DNA from: Pyxidicoccus caerfyrddinensis
GTDB taxonomy: Bacteria > Myxococcota > Myxococcia > Myxococcales > Myxococcaceae
Direction: 5' to 3'
Length of the DNA: 64,000 bases
Assembly: GCF_010894405.1 (NCBI RefSeq)
Contig: NZ_JAAIYA010000001.1
Coordinates: forward strand, 741,065-805,064
The first letter of the stretch is position 1. Each line of letters begins with the position of its first letter. The translations under genes and the position numbers were made by a program. The notes beneath the pieces were generated by a model that saw only the letters and a list, made by a program, of their open reading frames with translations, was not told where the DNA came from and did no database searches. Positions 8,659-17,028 of the stretch are shown in pieces.

Positions 8659-9918
8659 ATGCGCCGACCGATGGGGCCACTCCTTCTCCTGCTCACGCTC
8701 GTCACCGCGTGTGGCCACCCCGTGGACACGACGTACGCGGGCGAGCCGCTCGTCACGCTGCGCGGTGAGGCGAGCCTCTCCGCCACCGACCGGCCCGATG
8801 GCCCGGTGCGCCTGACGCTCGCGTGGTACTCGGGCCTGGTGGATGACACCGCGGCGCTGCCGAGCGCGCCCGCGTCCATCCTCACCGAGGACATTGCCTT
8901 CCAGGCCACCTTCCCCGCGGACTTCGCGCTGCCCCTCACCCAGCCTCCACCGGAGGGCGCTCGTGTGGCGGTGGGAGGCCGCATCCACGGACGCGCCGCG
9001 ACGGGCTTCCTGCTCGCGTACCGCGATGTGAATGACAACCACCGGCTCGACACGCTCCCGGCCAGCGGTGGCGGGCCCTCGCGGGACAGGGTGGTGGGCT
9101 CGTCATGGGGCGGGCTGGAGTCGTACGTGCTGCTGTACCTCGAAGAGGCCCAGGACGCGGACACCGGCCTGCGACGCGGCTTCAACCTCCTGCACCTCAC
9201 CGTCAACGGCGGCAGCGTGGCACCGCTCGACACCACCATCCCGCTCGCGCTGAGCGCGGGCAGCGCGCAATTGGACCTGCTCGCGTGCGAGGTCGCCTGG
9301 GACAGCTCACCAGAGTCGGAGCCTCCGTGCGGCCTCTCCTTCGAGCCACCGCCTCCGCCTCCGGGAACGCTGCGGGTGGAGGGCGCGGTGTCACTCGCGG
9401 GCCGCGCGGTGACGGTGCGTCTCTCCGTGGTGAAGGACGAGGAATACCAGGGTGACGCCACCGTCACCCTGGCCGGGCGCCCGGTGCCCTTCGTGCTCGA
9501 GCGCTTCGCCTATTTCCTCGAAGAGGCGGACTCCACGCTGCTCACCGAGGGCGGCACCGTGGAGTTGGTGGTGCGCAGGGAGGACTCCGTCACCCGCCGC
9601 CTCCTCACCGTCCCCGACGGCTTCTCCATCACCTCGCCGGCCGTGGGTGCGCAGGTGAAGAGCGGCACGGAGCTCGACGTGGCCTGGACGAGAGCCCCCG
9701 GCGCGCTCGCCTACGCCGTGACGCTGGAGGCGCCGGAGGCAGAGGGTTCGCTGACCCGCTCCTACACGTCCGAGACACTCACGACCCTGCTGCCCGTCTC
9801 GTACGTGGGGGACGTCACCCTCCGCGTCGCCGCCGTGTCGCAAGCTCCGGACCGCGACCGGCTGGGGTGGATTGAAGTCGAGAACGTGCGCACGCGGCCA
9901 CTCACCTTCGTGCCCTGA
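8659..9918 (+). CDS. Lipoprotein, paralog of the neighbour at 10016
   Basis: 419 residues, starting at the ATG 14 bases after the caspase-like gene. The lipobox is LVTAC with Cys18. The N-terminal half (about 30-205) and the C-terminal 100 residues align by eye with the lipoprotein encoded at 10016: shared segments include GPVRLTLAWY, ILTEDIAF, GFLLAY, TGLRRGFNL, TTIPLALS and DRLGWIEV. A proline run sits at about 233-240. The C-terminal module looks like an Ig/Fn3 fold (AWTRAPGALAYAVTLEA). The exact function is unknown. Being last in the sigma operon suggests a surface or periplasmic effector of the same response. Confidence 0.75.
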   Translation: MRRPMGPLLLLLTLVTACGHPVDTTYAGEPLVTLRGEASLSATDRPDGPVRLTLAWYSGLVDDTAALPSAPASILTEDIAFQATFPADFALPLTQPPPEGARVAVGGRIHGRAATGFLLAYRDVNDNHRLDTLPASGGGPSRDRVVGSSWGGLESYVLLYLEEAQDADTGLRRGFNLLHLTVNGGSVAPLDTTIPLALSAGSAQLDLLACEVAWDSSPESEPPCGLSFEPPPPPPGTLRVEGAVSLAGRAVTVRLSVVKDEEYQGDATVTLAGRPVPFVLERFAYFLEEADSTLLTEGGTVELVVRREDSVTRRLLTVPDGFSITSPAVGAQVKSGTELDVAWTRAPGALAYAVTLEAPEAEGSLTRSYTSETLTTLLPVSYVGDVTLRVAAVSQAPDRDRLGWIEVENVRTRPLTFVP

Positions 9919-9928
9919 AGAAAAAAGC

Positions 9929-9960
9929 GGTTCCCAAAAATAATGGGCCGCCCGGTCTTC
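9929..9960 (+). promoter_or_regulatory. Second copy of the ECF promoter motif, before the 10016 lipoprotein
   Basis: GGTTCCCA (9929-9936), 17-base spacer, GGTCTTC (9954-9960), 55 bases before the ATG at 10016. The spacer sequence differs from the copy at 5639 while both boxes and the spacing are the same, which argues for functional conservation. It begins 10 bases after the preceding stop codon, so the second lipoprotein can be transcribed on its own by the same sigma factor. Confidence 0.65.
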
Positions 9961-10015
9961 AAGACGTGAGCGCCTCGCAGCCGCGGGGCCTCTCTCTCTT
10001 GAACCGGAGTCCCGA

Positions 10016-11851
10016 ATGTTCGCTGCACGCCGCGGTTTTCGCAGTCTCTCGCTCCTCGCCCTCTTCTCCCTCTCCGCCTGCGAGCCCACGCCGGCATCGC
10101 AGCCGCCTCCCACCGAGGAGCCGGCAGCGAAGCTCCAGGGCCAGCTCACGCTGGCGCCAGGCACCGAGCTGGACGGCCCTGTCCGCCTCGCGCTCGCGTG
10201 GTACCCCACCCTCCTGGCCGAGGACTCCGGCACGCTGACCCGGCCCGCCGGCATCGTCACCGAGGACCTCGCGTTCTCGGGCGGCTTCCCCGCCAGCTAC
10301 ACCTTCGACGTGAAGAGCGCACCGCCCACCGAGGCGCTGGTGCAGCTCGGCGACGGCATGAAGGGCAAGGGCGCGGTGGGCATCCTGCTCGCGTACAACG
10401 ACGGCAACGGCAACGCCGCGCTGGATACCATCCCCGCGGACGGCACCCCGGTGGACCACGTGCTGGGGGCCTCGCTCGTGTGGACGCGGCCTCCCGCCTT
10501 CATGGTGGTCTACCTCGACTCCGCGCAGGCCCCCGCGACGGGACTGAAGCAGGGCTTCAACCTGGTGCGCATCAGCGACAACTTCACGTCCGACGTGGTG
10601 CCACTCACCACCCCCATCCCGCTGGCGCTGCACGACGACCCGCTGCTCGACGCGTTCGTCTGCGAGGCGGCGTGGGACGACACCGCGGAGCAGGCCCCGT
10701 GCGGACTGCCCGGCCAGGAGGAGCCCGTCGAGGACTGGCTCACCATCCGGGGCGATGCCGTCTTCACCGGCAACGCGGCGGATGTGTCCCTCGCGGTGCA
10801 CAAGGGAGAGGTCGCCGTGGATGACGCGGAGGTCGTCGTGGGTGACCGGGTCGCCACGTACGACGCGCGGCGGGGCCGCTACACGCTGCACGTGGACGAC
10901 GCCTCGGCGGTGGTCGAGAGCGGTCGCCTCGCGCTGGTGGCGCGCCGGGGTGACTCGGCGGCGGGACGGACGATGGTGGTGCCCTCGGACTTCCAGGTGA
11001 CCTGGCCCACGACGCCCGCCAGCTACAGCCCCGGCGCCGAAGTGCAGGCGGCGTGGTCGAAGTCGAAGGGCGCCTCCGACTACTCGGTGCGGGTGGTCGG
11101 CGGGGACCAGGTGCTCGCGTCCGAGCTGACGCAGGCGCAGTCGCTGAAGGTCGCGACCGAGCCGTACGAGGGGGCCGCGGTGCTGCGCATCGAGGCCGTC
11201 AACGCGAGCGACGGGCTGGTGATGCGCCGGGTGCGCGAGGTGCCCATCGCCTTCACGCCGTGCGACACGGTGACGGACGGCAGCGGCCTGACGGCGGACG
11301 GCTACTTCCTGCGGTACGGCAGGGACTTCTCCGGCGAGGAGTCGAGCGAGGTGTTCGCCGACGTCAAGGATGACGGCGTGTCCGTGACGGACGCGAAGGT
11401 GATGCTCAGCGGGTGGAACGTGCCGTACGTGCGGGAGGTGGGCGGCTTCCACAACGGCTTCTTCACGCTGGGTGGCGGCACGGGGCTCGGTGACACGGTG
11501 GAGCTGCGGGTGATGCGCCAGGGCGAGGTGCTGTGCCGCACCCTCACGGTGCCGGGAGACTTCGACGTGGACCTGAAGGGCGCGCGGTCCCGTCCCTCGG
11601 GCTCGCCCCTGAGCATGAGCTGGACGAAGTCCGAGGGCGCCGTGCAGTACGAGGTGTGGCTCAGCAAGACGTTCAACGAGCCCATCTACTCGGCGAGCAC
11701 CAACGAGCTCGAGTACACCTTCGAGCAGGTCGACTACGTCGGTGAGCTCAGCATCCGCTTCTCCGCCGTGGCGCACCCGGCGCACAACGACACCCTGGGC
11801 TGGATGGACGTCAAGCGTGCCCACCTGGGCGGGGCCAGCTTCACGGAGTGA
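10016..11851 (+). CDS. Large lipoprotein with duplicated C-terminal modules, probable sigma-regulon member
   Basis: 611 residues. The lipobox is FSLSAC with Cys22. It is a longer paralog of the gene at 8659: residues about 40-230 match its N-terminal half (GPVRLALAWY, GIVTEDLAF, GILLAYNDGNGN, TTPIPLAL). The C-terminal part carries two copies of a module made of a small beta domain followed by an Ig/Fn3-like domain (AAWSKSKGASDYSVRV and MSWTKSEGAVQYEVWL). The last stretch, DTLGWMDVKRAH, corresponds to DRLGWIEVENVR in the paralog. It has its own ECF promoter copy and is followed by a strong hairpin terminator. Function unknown; outer-membrane surface or periplasmic location is inferred. Confidence 0.78.
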   Translation: MFAARRGFRSLSLLALFSLSACEPTPASQPPPTEEPAAKLQGQLTLAPGTELDGPVRLALAWYPTLLAEDSGTLTRPAGIVTEDLAFSGGFPASYTFDVKSAPPTEALVQLGDGMKGKGAVGILLAYNDGNGNAALDTIPADGTPVDHVLGASLVWTRPPAFMVVYLDSAQAPATGLKQGFNLVRISDNFTSDVVPLTTPIPLALHDDPLLDAFVCEAAWDDTAEQAPCGLPGQEEPVEDWLTIRGDAVFTGNAADVSLAVHKGEVAVDDAEVVVGDRVATYDARRGRYTLHVDDASAVVESGRLALVARRGDSAAGRTMVVPSDFQVTWPTTPASYSPGAEVQAAWSKSKGASDYSVRVVGGDQVLASELTQAQSLKVATEPYEGAAVLRIEAVNASDGLVMRRVREVPIAFTPCDTVTDGSGLTADGYFLRYGRDFSGEESSEVFADVKDDGVSVTDAKVMLSGWNVPYVREVGGFHNGFFTLGGGTGLGDTVELRVMRQGEVLCRTLTVPGDFDVDLKGARSRPSGSPLSMSWTKSEGAVQYEVWLSKTFNEPIYSASTNELEYTFEQVDYVGELSIRFSAVAHPAHNDTLGWMDVKRAHLGGASFTE

Positions 11852-11874
11852 CGGCTCTCACCTGAAGTCGGAAA

Positions 11875-11915
11875 CGCGGGTGGCGGGGCCTGGGATGGGG
11901 CCTCCGCCACCCGCG
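11875..11915 (+). terminator. Hairpin terminator after the 10016 lipoprotein
   Basis: A perfect 12-base stem (CGCGGGTGGCGG at 11875-11886, its complement at 11904-11915) with a 17-base loop lies 24 bases after the stop codon. A short T-containing stretch (CCATTTGT) follows. It ends the sigma-regulon lipoprotein transcript and separates it from the kinase gene. Confidence 0.6.
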
Positions 11916-12023
11916 GCCATTTGTAGCGCCGGAAGTTACCTCATCAAAAGAGAACACGAGAGAACCCGGGCAGGAAACCCGGGGTTTTCTGACCCGCCGT
12001 CGTCCCTGGTAGCTTCGGCGGAC

Positions 12024-13748
12024 GTGAGCGAGCCCCGGCACATCCCATTCGGCAAGTACGAGCTCCAGGAGCGCCTGGGGAGCGGCGGCATGGCCGTCGT
12101 GTACCGAGCCCTCTACACGGCGGCGCCCGGCGTCACGAAGCCCGTGGTCATCAAGCGCGTGCTGGGCACGTACGCGGAGGACCCGGCCTTCGTGCAGATG
12201 TTCCTCAACGAGGCTCGCATCTCCGTGGGGCTGAGCCACGGCAACATCGTGCAGGTGTTCGACTTCGGGAAGGTCGACGACGAGTACTTCCTGGCCATGG
12301 AGCTGGTGGACGGGCACACGCTGGGGCAGGTGCTGAAGGCGGCGAAGGCGAAGGGCCTGGCGTGCATCCCCGCGCCGCTGGCGGTGGGCATCGCCCTGGA
12401 GATGTGCCGGGGCCTGCACCACGCCCACACCCGCCTGGACGCGCGCGGCGAGCCGCTCGGCGTGGTGCACCGGGACCTCTCTCCGGACAACGTCCTCCTC
12501 AGCTACGAGGGCGAGGTGAAGCTCACCGACTTCGGCATCGCCAAGGCGCGGCTCAAGGGCAGGCCGGAGACGGAGGTGGGCATCGTCAAGGGCAAGTACC
12601 TCTACTTCTCGCCGGAGCAGGCGCGGGGCGAGGCATTGGACGCCCGCTCCGACGTGTACACGGTGGGCACCGTGCTCTACCAGATGCTCTGCGGCCAGCG
12701 CCCGGCGGATGGCAGCGAGTTCGAGGTGATGCGCAAGATCTCCGAGGGAGAGCTCACCCCCGCGCTGTCCCTCAACCCCACGCTGGACTCGGACCTGCAG
12801 GGCATCCTGCGGCTCGCGCTGGCCACCTCGCGCGAGAAGCGCTACCTGAGCGCGGAGGCCCTGCAGCAGTCCCTGTCCGACTGGATGGGGTTCCGCGCGC
12901 CGCGCTTCCCCGCGAATGCGCGCAAGCACTTCATGGGCTGGCTGTTCCAGGAGGAGCTCACCGCGCTGAAGCGCGCGCCGCAGCTTCCGGCGGACTTCCT
13001 GTCGCAGCTCCAGTCCTGGCGCGGCAGGAGCGCCGCGCCGCCCTCGCAAGACGGGGCCCCCCGGGCCATGACGCCCCTGAGCCCGCCCCGAGCGTCTCCG
13101 CTGGGCAGGCCCGCGCTCGCGGTGAACGGCGCCTCCGCGACCCAGGTTGCGAACGAGGCCGTGCGCGCGCCCGTGCCGCCCGCTTCAGCGAGCACTCCGG
13201 AGGCGCCGGGTACGGGGCCCACCCACGCGAACCTGCGCTCACGCTTCCGCGCGCACCTGCTGCGCCGCCCGGCCGTGGTGAAGGGGGTCCTGGGGGCGCT
13301 CGCCGTGGGCCTCGTGAGCCTGGTGGGAGCGACGGCGTTCCGGGGCGCGCGGGAACAGCGGCAGCCGGAGGCACCTCCGGTGACTGCGCCAGTTCCCCGC
13401 GCGCCGGAGCCCTCCACCGCGACGCCCGCCGACGCGCCCGAGCCCGCGCCTGGCGCCGCCACGCCCTCGACTCCCGAGGACGAGACGCGCCTCGCGCTGG
13501 AAAACGGGCTGTATTGGACCTCGCGCGCGGATGACAACCGGGCCCTGGGGTGGTTCCAGCAATGCCTGCGACTGGACACATCCCAGGCGCGGTGTCATCT
13601 CGAATTGGCACGCATCTACGCGCGCCGGGGCGCGATACGGGATGCGATGAAACACTTCACCTCACACCTCTCCCTGGAGTCCGAAGGACCCTCGGCGGAA
13701 GAGGCGCGCAGGTACTTGAAGCTGTACGCAGGCTCGGACCTTCCGTAA
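12024..13748 (+). CDS. Ser/Thr protein kinase (Pkn type) with transmembrane helix and TPR-like C-terminus
   Basis: 574 residues from a GTG at 12024; the frame is open upstream but the kinase domain begins about 10 residues after this GTG. Kinase motifs: glycine loop GSGGMAVV (19-26), catalytic Lys44 (VVIKRV), HRDLSPDN at 149-156, DFG at 169-171 and SPEQARGE after the activation loop. All key residues are present, so it should be active. A Pro/Ala-rich linker follows, then one membrane helix near 423-443 (VLGALAVGLVSLVGATAF) and a C-terminal region resembling a TPR pair (NRALGWFQQCLRLD). No Shine-Dalgarno is visible, but TAGCTT ends 8 bases before the GTG, so the mRNA may be leaderless. Confidence 0.88.
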   Translation: MSEPRHIPFGKYELQERLGSGGMAVVYRALYTAAPGVTKPVVIKRVLGTYAEDPAFVQMFLNEARISVGLSHGNIVQVFDFGKVDDEYFLAMELVDGHTLGQVLKAAKAKGLACIPAPLAVGIALEMCRGLHHAHTRLDARGEPLGVVHRDLSPDNVLLSYEGEVKLTDFGIAKARLKGRPETEVGIVKGKYLYFSPEQARGEALDARSDVYTVGTVLYQMLCGQRPADGSEFEVMRKISEGELTPALSLNPTLDSDLQGILRLALATSREKRYLSAEALQQSLSDWMGFRAPRFPANARKHFMGWLFQEELTALKRAPQLPADFLSQLQSWRGRSAAPPSQDGAPRAMTPLSPPRASPLGRPALAVNGASATQVANEAVRAPVPPASASTPEAPGTGPTHANLRSRFRAHLLRRPAVVKGVLGALAVGLVSLVGATAFRGAREQRQPEAPPVTAPVPRAPEPSTATPADAPEPAPGAATPSTPEDETRLALENGLYWTSRADDNRALGWFQQCLRLDTSQARCHLELARIYARRGAIRDAMKHFTSHLSLESEGPSAEEARRYLKLYAGSDLP

Positions 13749-13832
13749 GGCCTTTCGGCCACATTGAATTCGCACTTTTGTCTGACGCGCTTCGTGTGGT
13801 GCAAGCCAAAGGGATTGCGCTACACAGACGGC

Positions 13833-14459
13833 ATGCCCCCATCCATTTCGCGTGTCGTGACCGCAGTCGCGTGCTCCTTCTTCCTGTCCGTCGGCCTGAC
13901 GGCCTGTGGTGATGACGAGGTCAGCTCCGACGAGCAGGCCCGTCGCGCCTACCTGGGCCTCGACGAGTCCGTGAGCAAGTCGCTGCAGCTCGGCTTCGCC
14001 GGCTTCAACGCCGCGTCCAGCGCGAACATCCCGCCCCAGTCGGCGGCCGGCGATGCGACCGGGACGCTGCTCATCACCGGGCAGGTGGACCAGGGCTCCT
14101 CGGCCAACAAGGGGATGCGGCTGCGCGTGGGAATGGTCAGCTACTCCGACGGGGAGATTGACGTGGGCGAGGACGAGGACCCGGTGAACCTCACCTACGC
14201 GTCGACCACCGACCAGACGGCCCAGCCGGAGCTGACCCTGCAGCTGCGCAACATCCCCAACGGCACCTTCACCGGGACGCTGGTGGGCACCTTCCAGATG
14301 GCCGGGGACCTGGAGGGCGACGTCACCCTGAACCTGAGCCTGGCCGGTGAAATCGAGGACGACGGCACCGGCAAGGTCCAGCGCAAGGCCGGCAGCACCA
14401 CGGTGACGGGCACCGCCACGTCCGGTGACGGCACCTACAACGTCAACGTCACCCTGTAG
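13833..14459 (+). CDS. Small lipoprotein of unknown function
   Basis: 208 residues from the ATG at 13833 (an upstream in-frame ATG at 13764 would add 23 residues ahead of an otherwise good signal peptide and is less likely). The lipobox is VGLTAC with Cys about residue 25. The mature part is acidic then rich in Thr, Gly and Val with beta-strand repeats (TLQLRNIPNGTFTGTLVGTFQ, DVTLNLSLAGEI), like a secreted beta-sandwich. I do not recognise a family. TACACA ends 6 bases before the ATG and no Shine-Dalgarno is visible. It converges with the pirin gene. Confidence 0.7.
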   Translation: MPPSISRVVTAVACSFFLSVGLTACGDDEVSSDEQARRAYLGLDESVSKSLQLGFAGFNAASSANIPPQSAAGDATGTLLITGQVDQGSSANKGMRLRVGMVSYSDGEIDVGEDEDPVNLTYASTTDQTAQPELTLQLRNIPNGTFTGTLVGTFQMAGDLEGDVTLNLSLAGEIEDDGTGKVQRKAGSTTVTGTATSGDGTYNVNVTL

Positions 14460-14474
14460 TCGCCGCGCGACGCC

Positions 14475-15425
14475 TCACGGGTAGCGCGCGACGCCGGAGG
14501 GCTCGGGCTCCGGGAGCGGGATGAAGTCCGTCTCGCCGGGGACCGCGGCCATTCGGCCAGACTTCCAGTCCTCCTTCGCCTGCTCGATTCGCTCGCGAGA
14601 GCTGGAGACGAAGTTCCACCAGATGTGGCGCGGCCCATCCATGGGCTCGCCGCCGAAGAGCAGCACGCGGCCTCCCGCCTGCGCCGAGGCGGTAATCACC
14701 GCCTCCGCTCCGGGCCGGAAGATGAGCAGCTGCCCCGGCCCGTAGGTCTGCCCCTCGAGCTCGACCAGGCCTTCCGCCACGTACGCCGCGCGCTCCTCGT
14801 GGCTCGCACGGACCTGAAGCCGCGCGCCGGCCGCGAGCACCGCGTCCGCGTAGAACAGCTCCGACAGCGTGCTCACCGGCGAGCGGGCGCCATACAGGCC
14901 ACCGGCAATCACCCGCACGCGCGCCCCGCCGTCCTCCATCACGGGTAGCGCCTCCGCGGGCGTATGGACGAAGGAGGGGCCGGTCTCCTCGTGCTGCTTC
15001 GGCGCGGCCACCCAGATTTGAATGCCGTAGAGCTTCCCGCCCGACGCGCGCAGCCCCGGGGGCGTGCGCTCGGAGTGGGTGATGCCGCGTCCGGCCACCA
15101 TCCAGTTCACCGCGCCGGGCTGGATGGTCTGCACCGTCCCCAGGCTGTCCCGGTGGAGGACCTGGCCCTCGAAAAGGTACGTCACGGTGGCCAGGCCGAT
15201 ATGCGGGTGCGGCCGCACGTCCAGCCCGTGTCCGGAGCGGAACACCGCCGGCCCCATCTGGTCGAAGAAGATGAACGGGCCCACCATGCGGCGCCGCACC
15301 GAGGGCAGCGCCCGGCGCACCTCGAAGCCATCACCGAGGTCGCGCGTGCGCGGCATGATGATGGTCTCCAGCGCGGAGCCGGGCTCCGGATCGACAAAGG
15401 GCTCGTCGGGCATCTGCCAGGCCAT
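14475..15425 (-). CDS. Pirin family protein
   Basis: 316 residues from the ATG at 15425, which has GGAG 10-12 bases upstream. Bicupin of the pirin family. The metal-site residues are in place in the N-terminal cupin: [15 protein letters not shown] (two His) and [11 protein letters not shown] (His and Glu). The second cupin is recognisable in [22 protein letters not shown]. Pirins bind Fe and in bacteria include quercetin dioxygenase-like enzymes and regulatory redox sensors; the substrate cannot be told from sequence. It ends 15 bases from the convergent lipoprotein gene. No signal peptide, so cytoplasmic. Confidence 0.9.
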   Translation of the reverse strand: MAWQMPDEPFVDPEPGSALETIIMPRTRDLGDGFEVRRALPSVRRRMVGPFIFFDQMGPAVFRSGHGLDVRPHPHIGLATVTYLFEGQVLHRDSLGTVQTIQPGAVNWMVAGRGITHSERTPPGLRASGGKLYGIQIWVAAPKQHEETGPSFVHTPAEALPVMEDGGARVRVIAGGLYGARSPVSTLSELFYADAVLAAGARLQVRASHEERAAYVAEGLVELEGQTYGPGQLLIFRPGAEAVITASAQAGGRVLLFGGEPMDGPRHIWWNFVSSSRERIEQAKEDWKSGRMAAVPGETDFIPLPEPEPSGVARYP

Positions 15426-15517
15426 GGCTCGCGTCTCCACGAAGGTCGGTGCGTCCGTGCCGGAGGGCACGCCGGGCCTGTTATCACCCGTTGCCCGCCT
15501 TCCTGCACGAGGAACGC

Positions 15518-16927
15518 TCACGGCACCTGCGCGGAAGTCCCATCCACGCCAGAGACGCTCTTCCACTCCGTCAAGTCGCGAACTTCCTTCGGGTCCGCCT
15601 TGAGGAGTCCGCCCCGGGCATAGCGGTTCCGGTCCATCCGCAGCCCGGGCCGGTGCTTGCCGAGCCTCACCAGGTTCCGTCCGCGGACGACATTCTCGCG
15701 AACCGTCACATTCTCGCTGGGCGCGTTGTTGGCCCCCAGGCCGACCATCAGCCCGTAGCCCTCCGTCTTGTCGATGCTGTTGCCCACCACCGCCACGTCC
15801 TTCGCGTTCTCCACCCGGATGCCGGTGCCGTCACCGCCACCCTGCTTCGAGATGTCGGTGATGTGATTGTCCTTCACCTCCACCGCGCTCGGACTCGGCT
15901 GGTTTCCATCCTTCACGCCGCCGACGGAGATGCCCCGCCCCGCGTCGGAGATGCGGTTGTCCTCCACGCGAACATTCTTCGCGGAGTAGTGGACCACCAC
16001 CGCCTCGCCCGCGGAGGTGGGCGACTTCCGGAAGCCGTGCATGTCGTTGTCGCGAACGACCACGTTGCTGCACGTCTTGATGTCCACCGCGTTCTCGTCG
16101 TTCGAATAGAGCCGGTTCTTCTCGACGAGCAGCCCGCGGGCGGGCGTCTGTCCCGCCCGGTCCGGCTTGAGGCACTGCACCGAGTCACCCGAGTTGTCGT
16201 GGATGTCATTGTCGCGCACGGTGATGTCTCGCGATGTCGCCTGGACCACCACGCCGTGAGAGTCCCCCCGGGGCTTCTTCCGGAAGTCGTGGATGTTGTT
16301 GCCCTCGATGGTGACGCCGTGCGCCCCGCCGAACGTGGTGACGCCGCCTCCCAGGGTGCCGTCATGGACGTGCGAGCCGGCCAGCACGGAGCCCTCGGTG
16401 TTCCCCTCGAAGATGACGGCGAAGCGCGGCTGGCCCTTCACGTCGATGTCGAAGCCGTCGACAATCCAGTAGGGCTTGCGGACCTGCACGAGCGCCCCGC
16501 CCTTGCCCGGAAAGATTCGCGCGTGTCCCACGCCCTTCAAGGTGATGGGCGCGTCCTTGCGGCCCGCCTTCACGTCGCCGTCGATGACGACGTTCTCCGC
16601 GTAGACACCCGGGAGGACCTTGATGGCCTCACCGGGCCCCACCGCCTTCATGGCCCTGCGGATGGTGCGGAACGGCGCCGCCTTCGAGCCCGCTGCATTG
16701 TCCGAGCCCGAGGTGCTCACGTACCACTCGCGCGAGAAGTGCTCCGGACGTTGGGTGGGGCCTCGCGAGGGCATCCCCGAACCGCCCGTGCCCTGGCTCT
16801 CCGCCTCCGCGCCCTGTCCCGTCTCGGGGAGCGGGACGCCTGCTTCCTCCGCGGTCTTCTGCACCTGGCTGCAGGCCCCCAGCACCACGGTGAGGAGCCC
16901 CACCCCCATCCACATTGCTCGCTTCAT
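15518..16927 (-). CDS. Right-handed parallel beta-helix lipoprotein
   Basis: 469 residues from the ATG at 16927, chosen because AGGAGG sits 8 bases upstream. The lipobox is VVLGAC with Cys about residue 19. A Gly/Ser/Gln linker follows, then from about residue 70 the standard start of a beta-helix protein ([32 protein letters not shown]). The rest is made of about ten coils of the form VxVxxNxIHD, typical of NosD/pectate-lyase-like PbH1 repeats. Such proteins bind or cleave polysaccharides; the catalytic group is not evident, so an outer-membrane-anchored carbohydrate-binding or lyase role is only inferred. Confidence 0.85.
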   Translation of the reverse strand: MKRAMWMGVGLLTVVLGACSQVQKTAEEAGVPLPETGQGAEAESQGTGGSGMPSRGPTQRPEHFSREWYVSTSGSDNAAGSKAAPFRTIRRAMKAVGPGEAIKVLPGVYAENVVIDGDVKAGRKDAPITLKGVGHARIFPGKGGALVQVRKPYWIVDGFDIDVKGQPRFAVIFEGNTEGSVLAGSHVHDGTLGGGVTTFGGAHGVTIEGNNIHDFRKKPRGDSHGVVVQATSRDITVRDNDIHDNSGDSVQCLKPDRAGQTPARGLLVEKNRLYSNDENAVDIKTCSNVVVRDNDMHGFRKSPTSAGEAVVVHYSAKNVRVEDNRISDAGRGISVGGVKDGNQPSPSAVEVKDNHITDISKQGGGDGTGIRVENAKDVAVVGNSIDKTEGYGLMVGLGANNAPSENVTVRENVVRGRNLVRLGKHRPGLRMDRNRYARGGLLKADPKEVRDLTEWKSVSGVDGTSAQVP

Positions 16928-16987
16928 CGTGCGTCCCTCCTGTCCGAGAGGAGGGAGTTCACCGCCGGCCCTTGTGAGCACAGGGCC

Positions 16988-17010
16988 AGGCGGGCGACAT
17001 GCGCCCGCCT
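16988..17010 (-). terminator. Hairpin terminator after the alpha-2-macroglobulin gene
   Basis: A 9-base perfect stem (AGGCGGGCG / CGCCCGCCT) with a 5-base loop lies 19 bases past the stop codon of the minus-strand gene. A second inverted repeat (GGCCCT / AGGGCC at 16967-16987) abuts it. There is no T-run, as is common in this GC-rich sequence. Confidence 0.5.
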
Positions 17011-17028
17011 GCCCGGCTCCCTAAGCGG

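Noticed and set aside
13764..13832. Upstream start for the small lipoprotein (13764)
   Set aside because: It would put 23 residues with a Cys and charges before a good signal peptide; a -10-like box lies directly before 13833.
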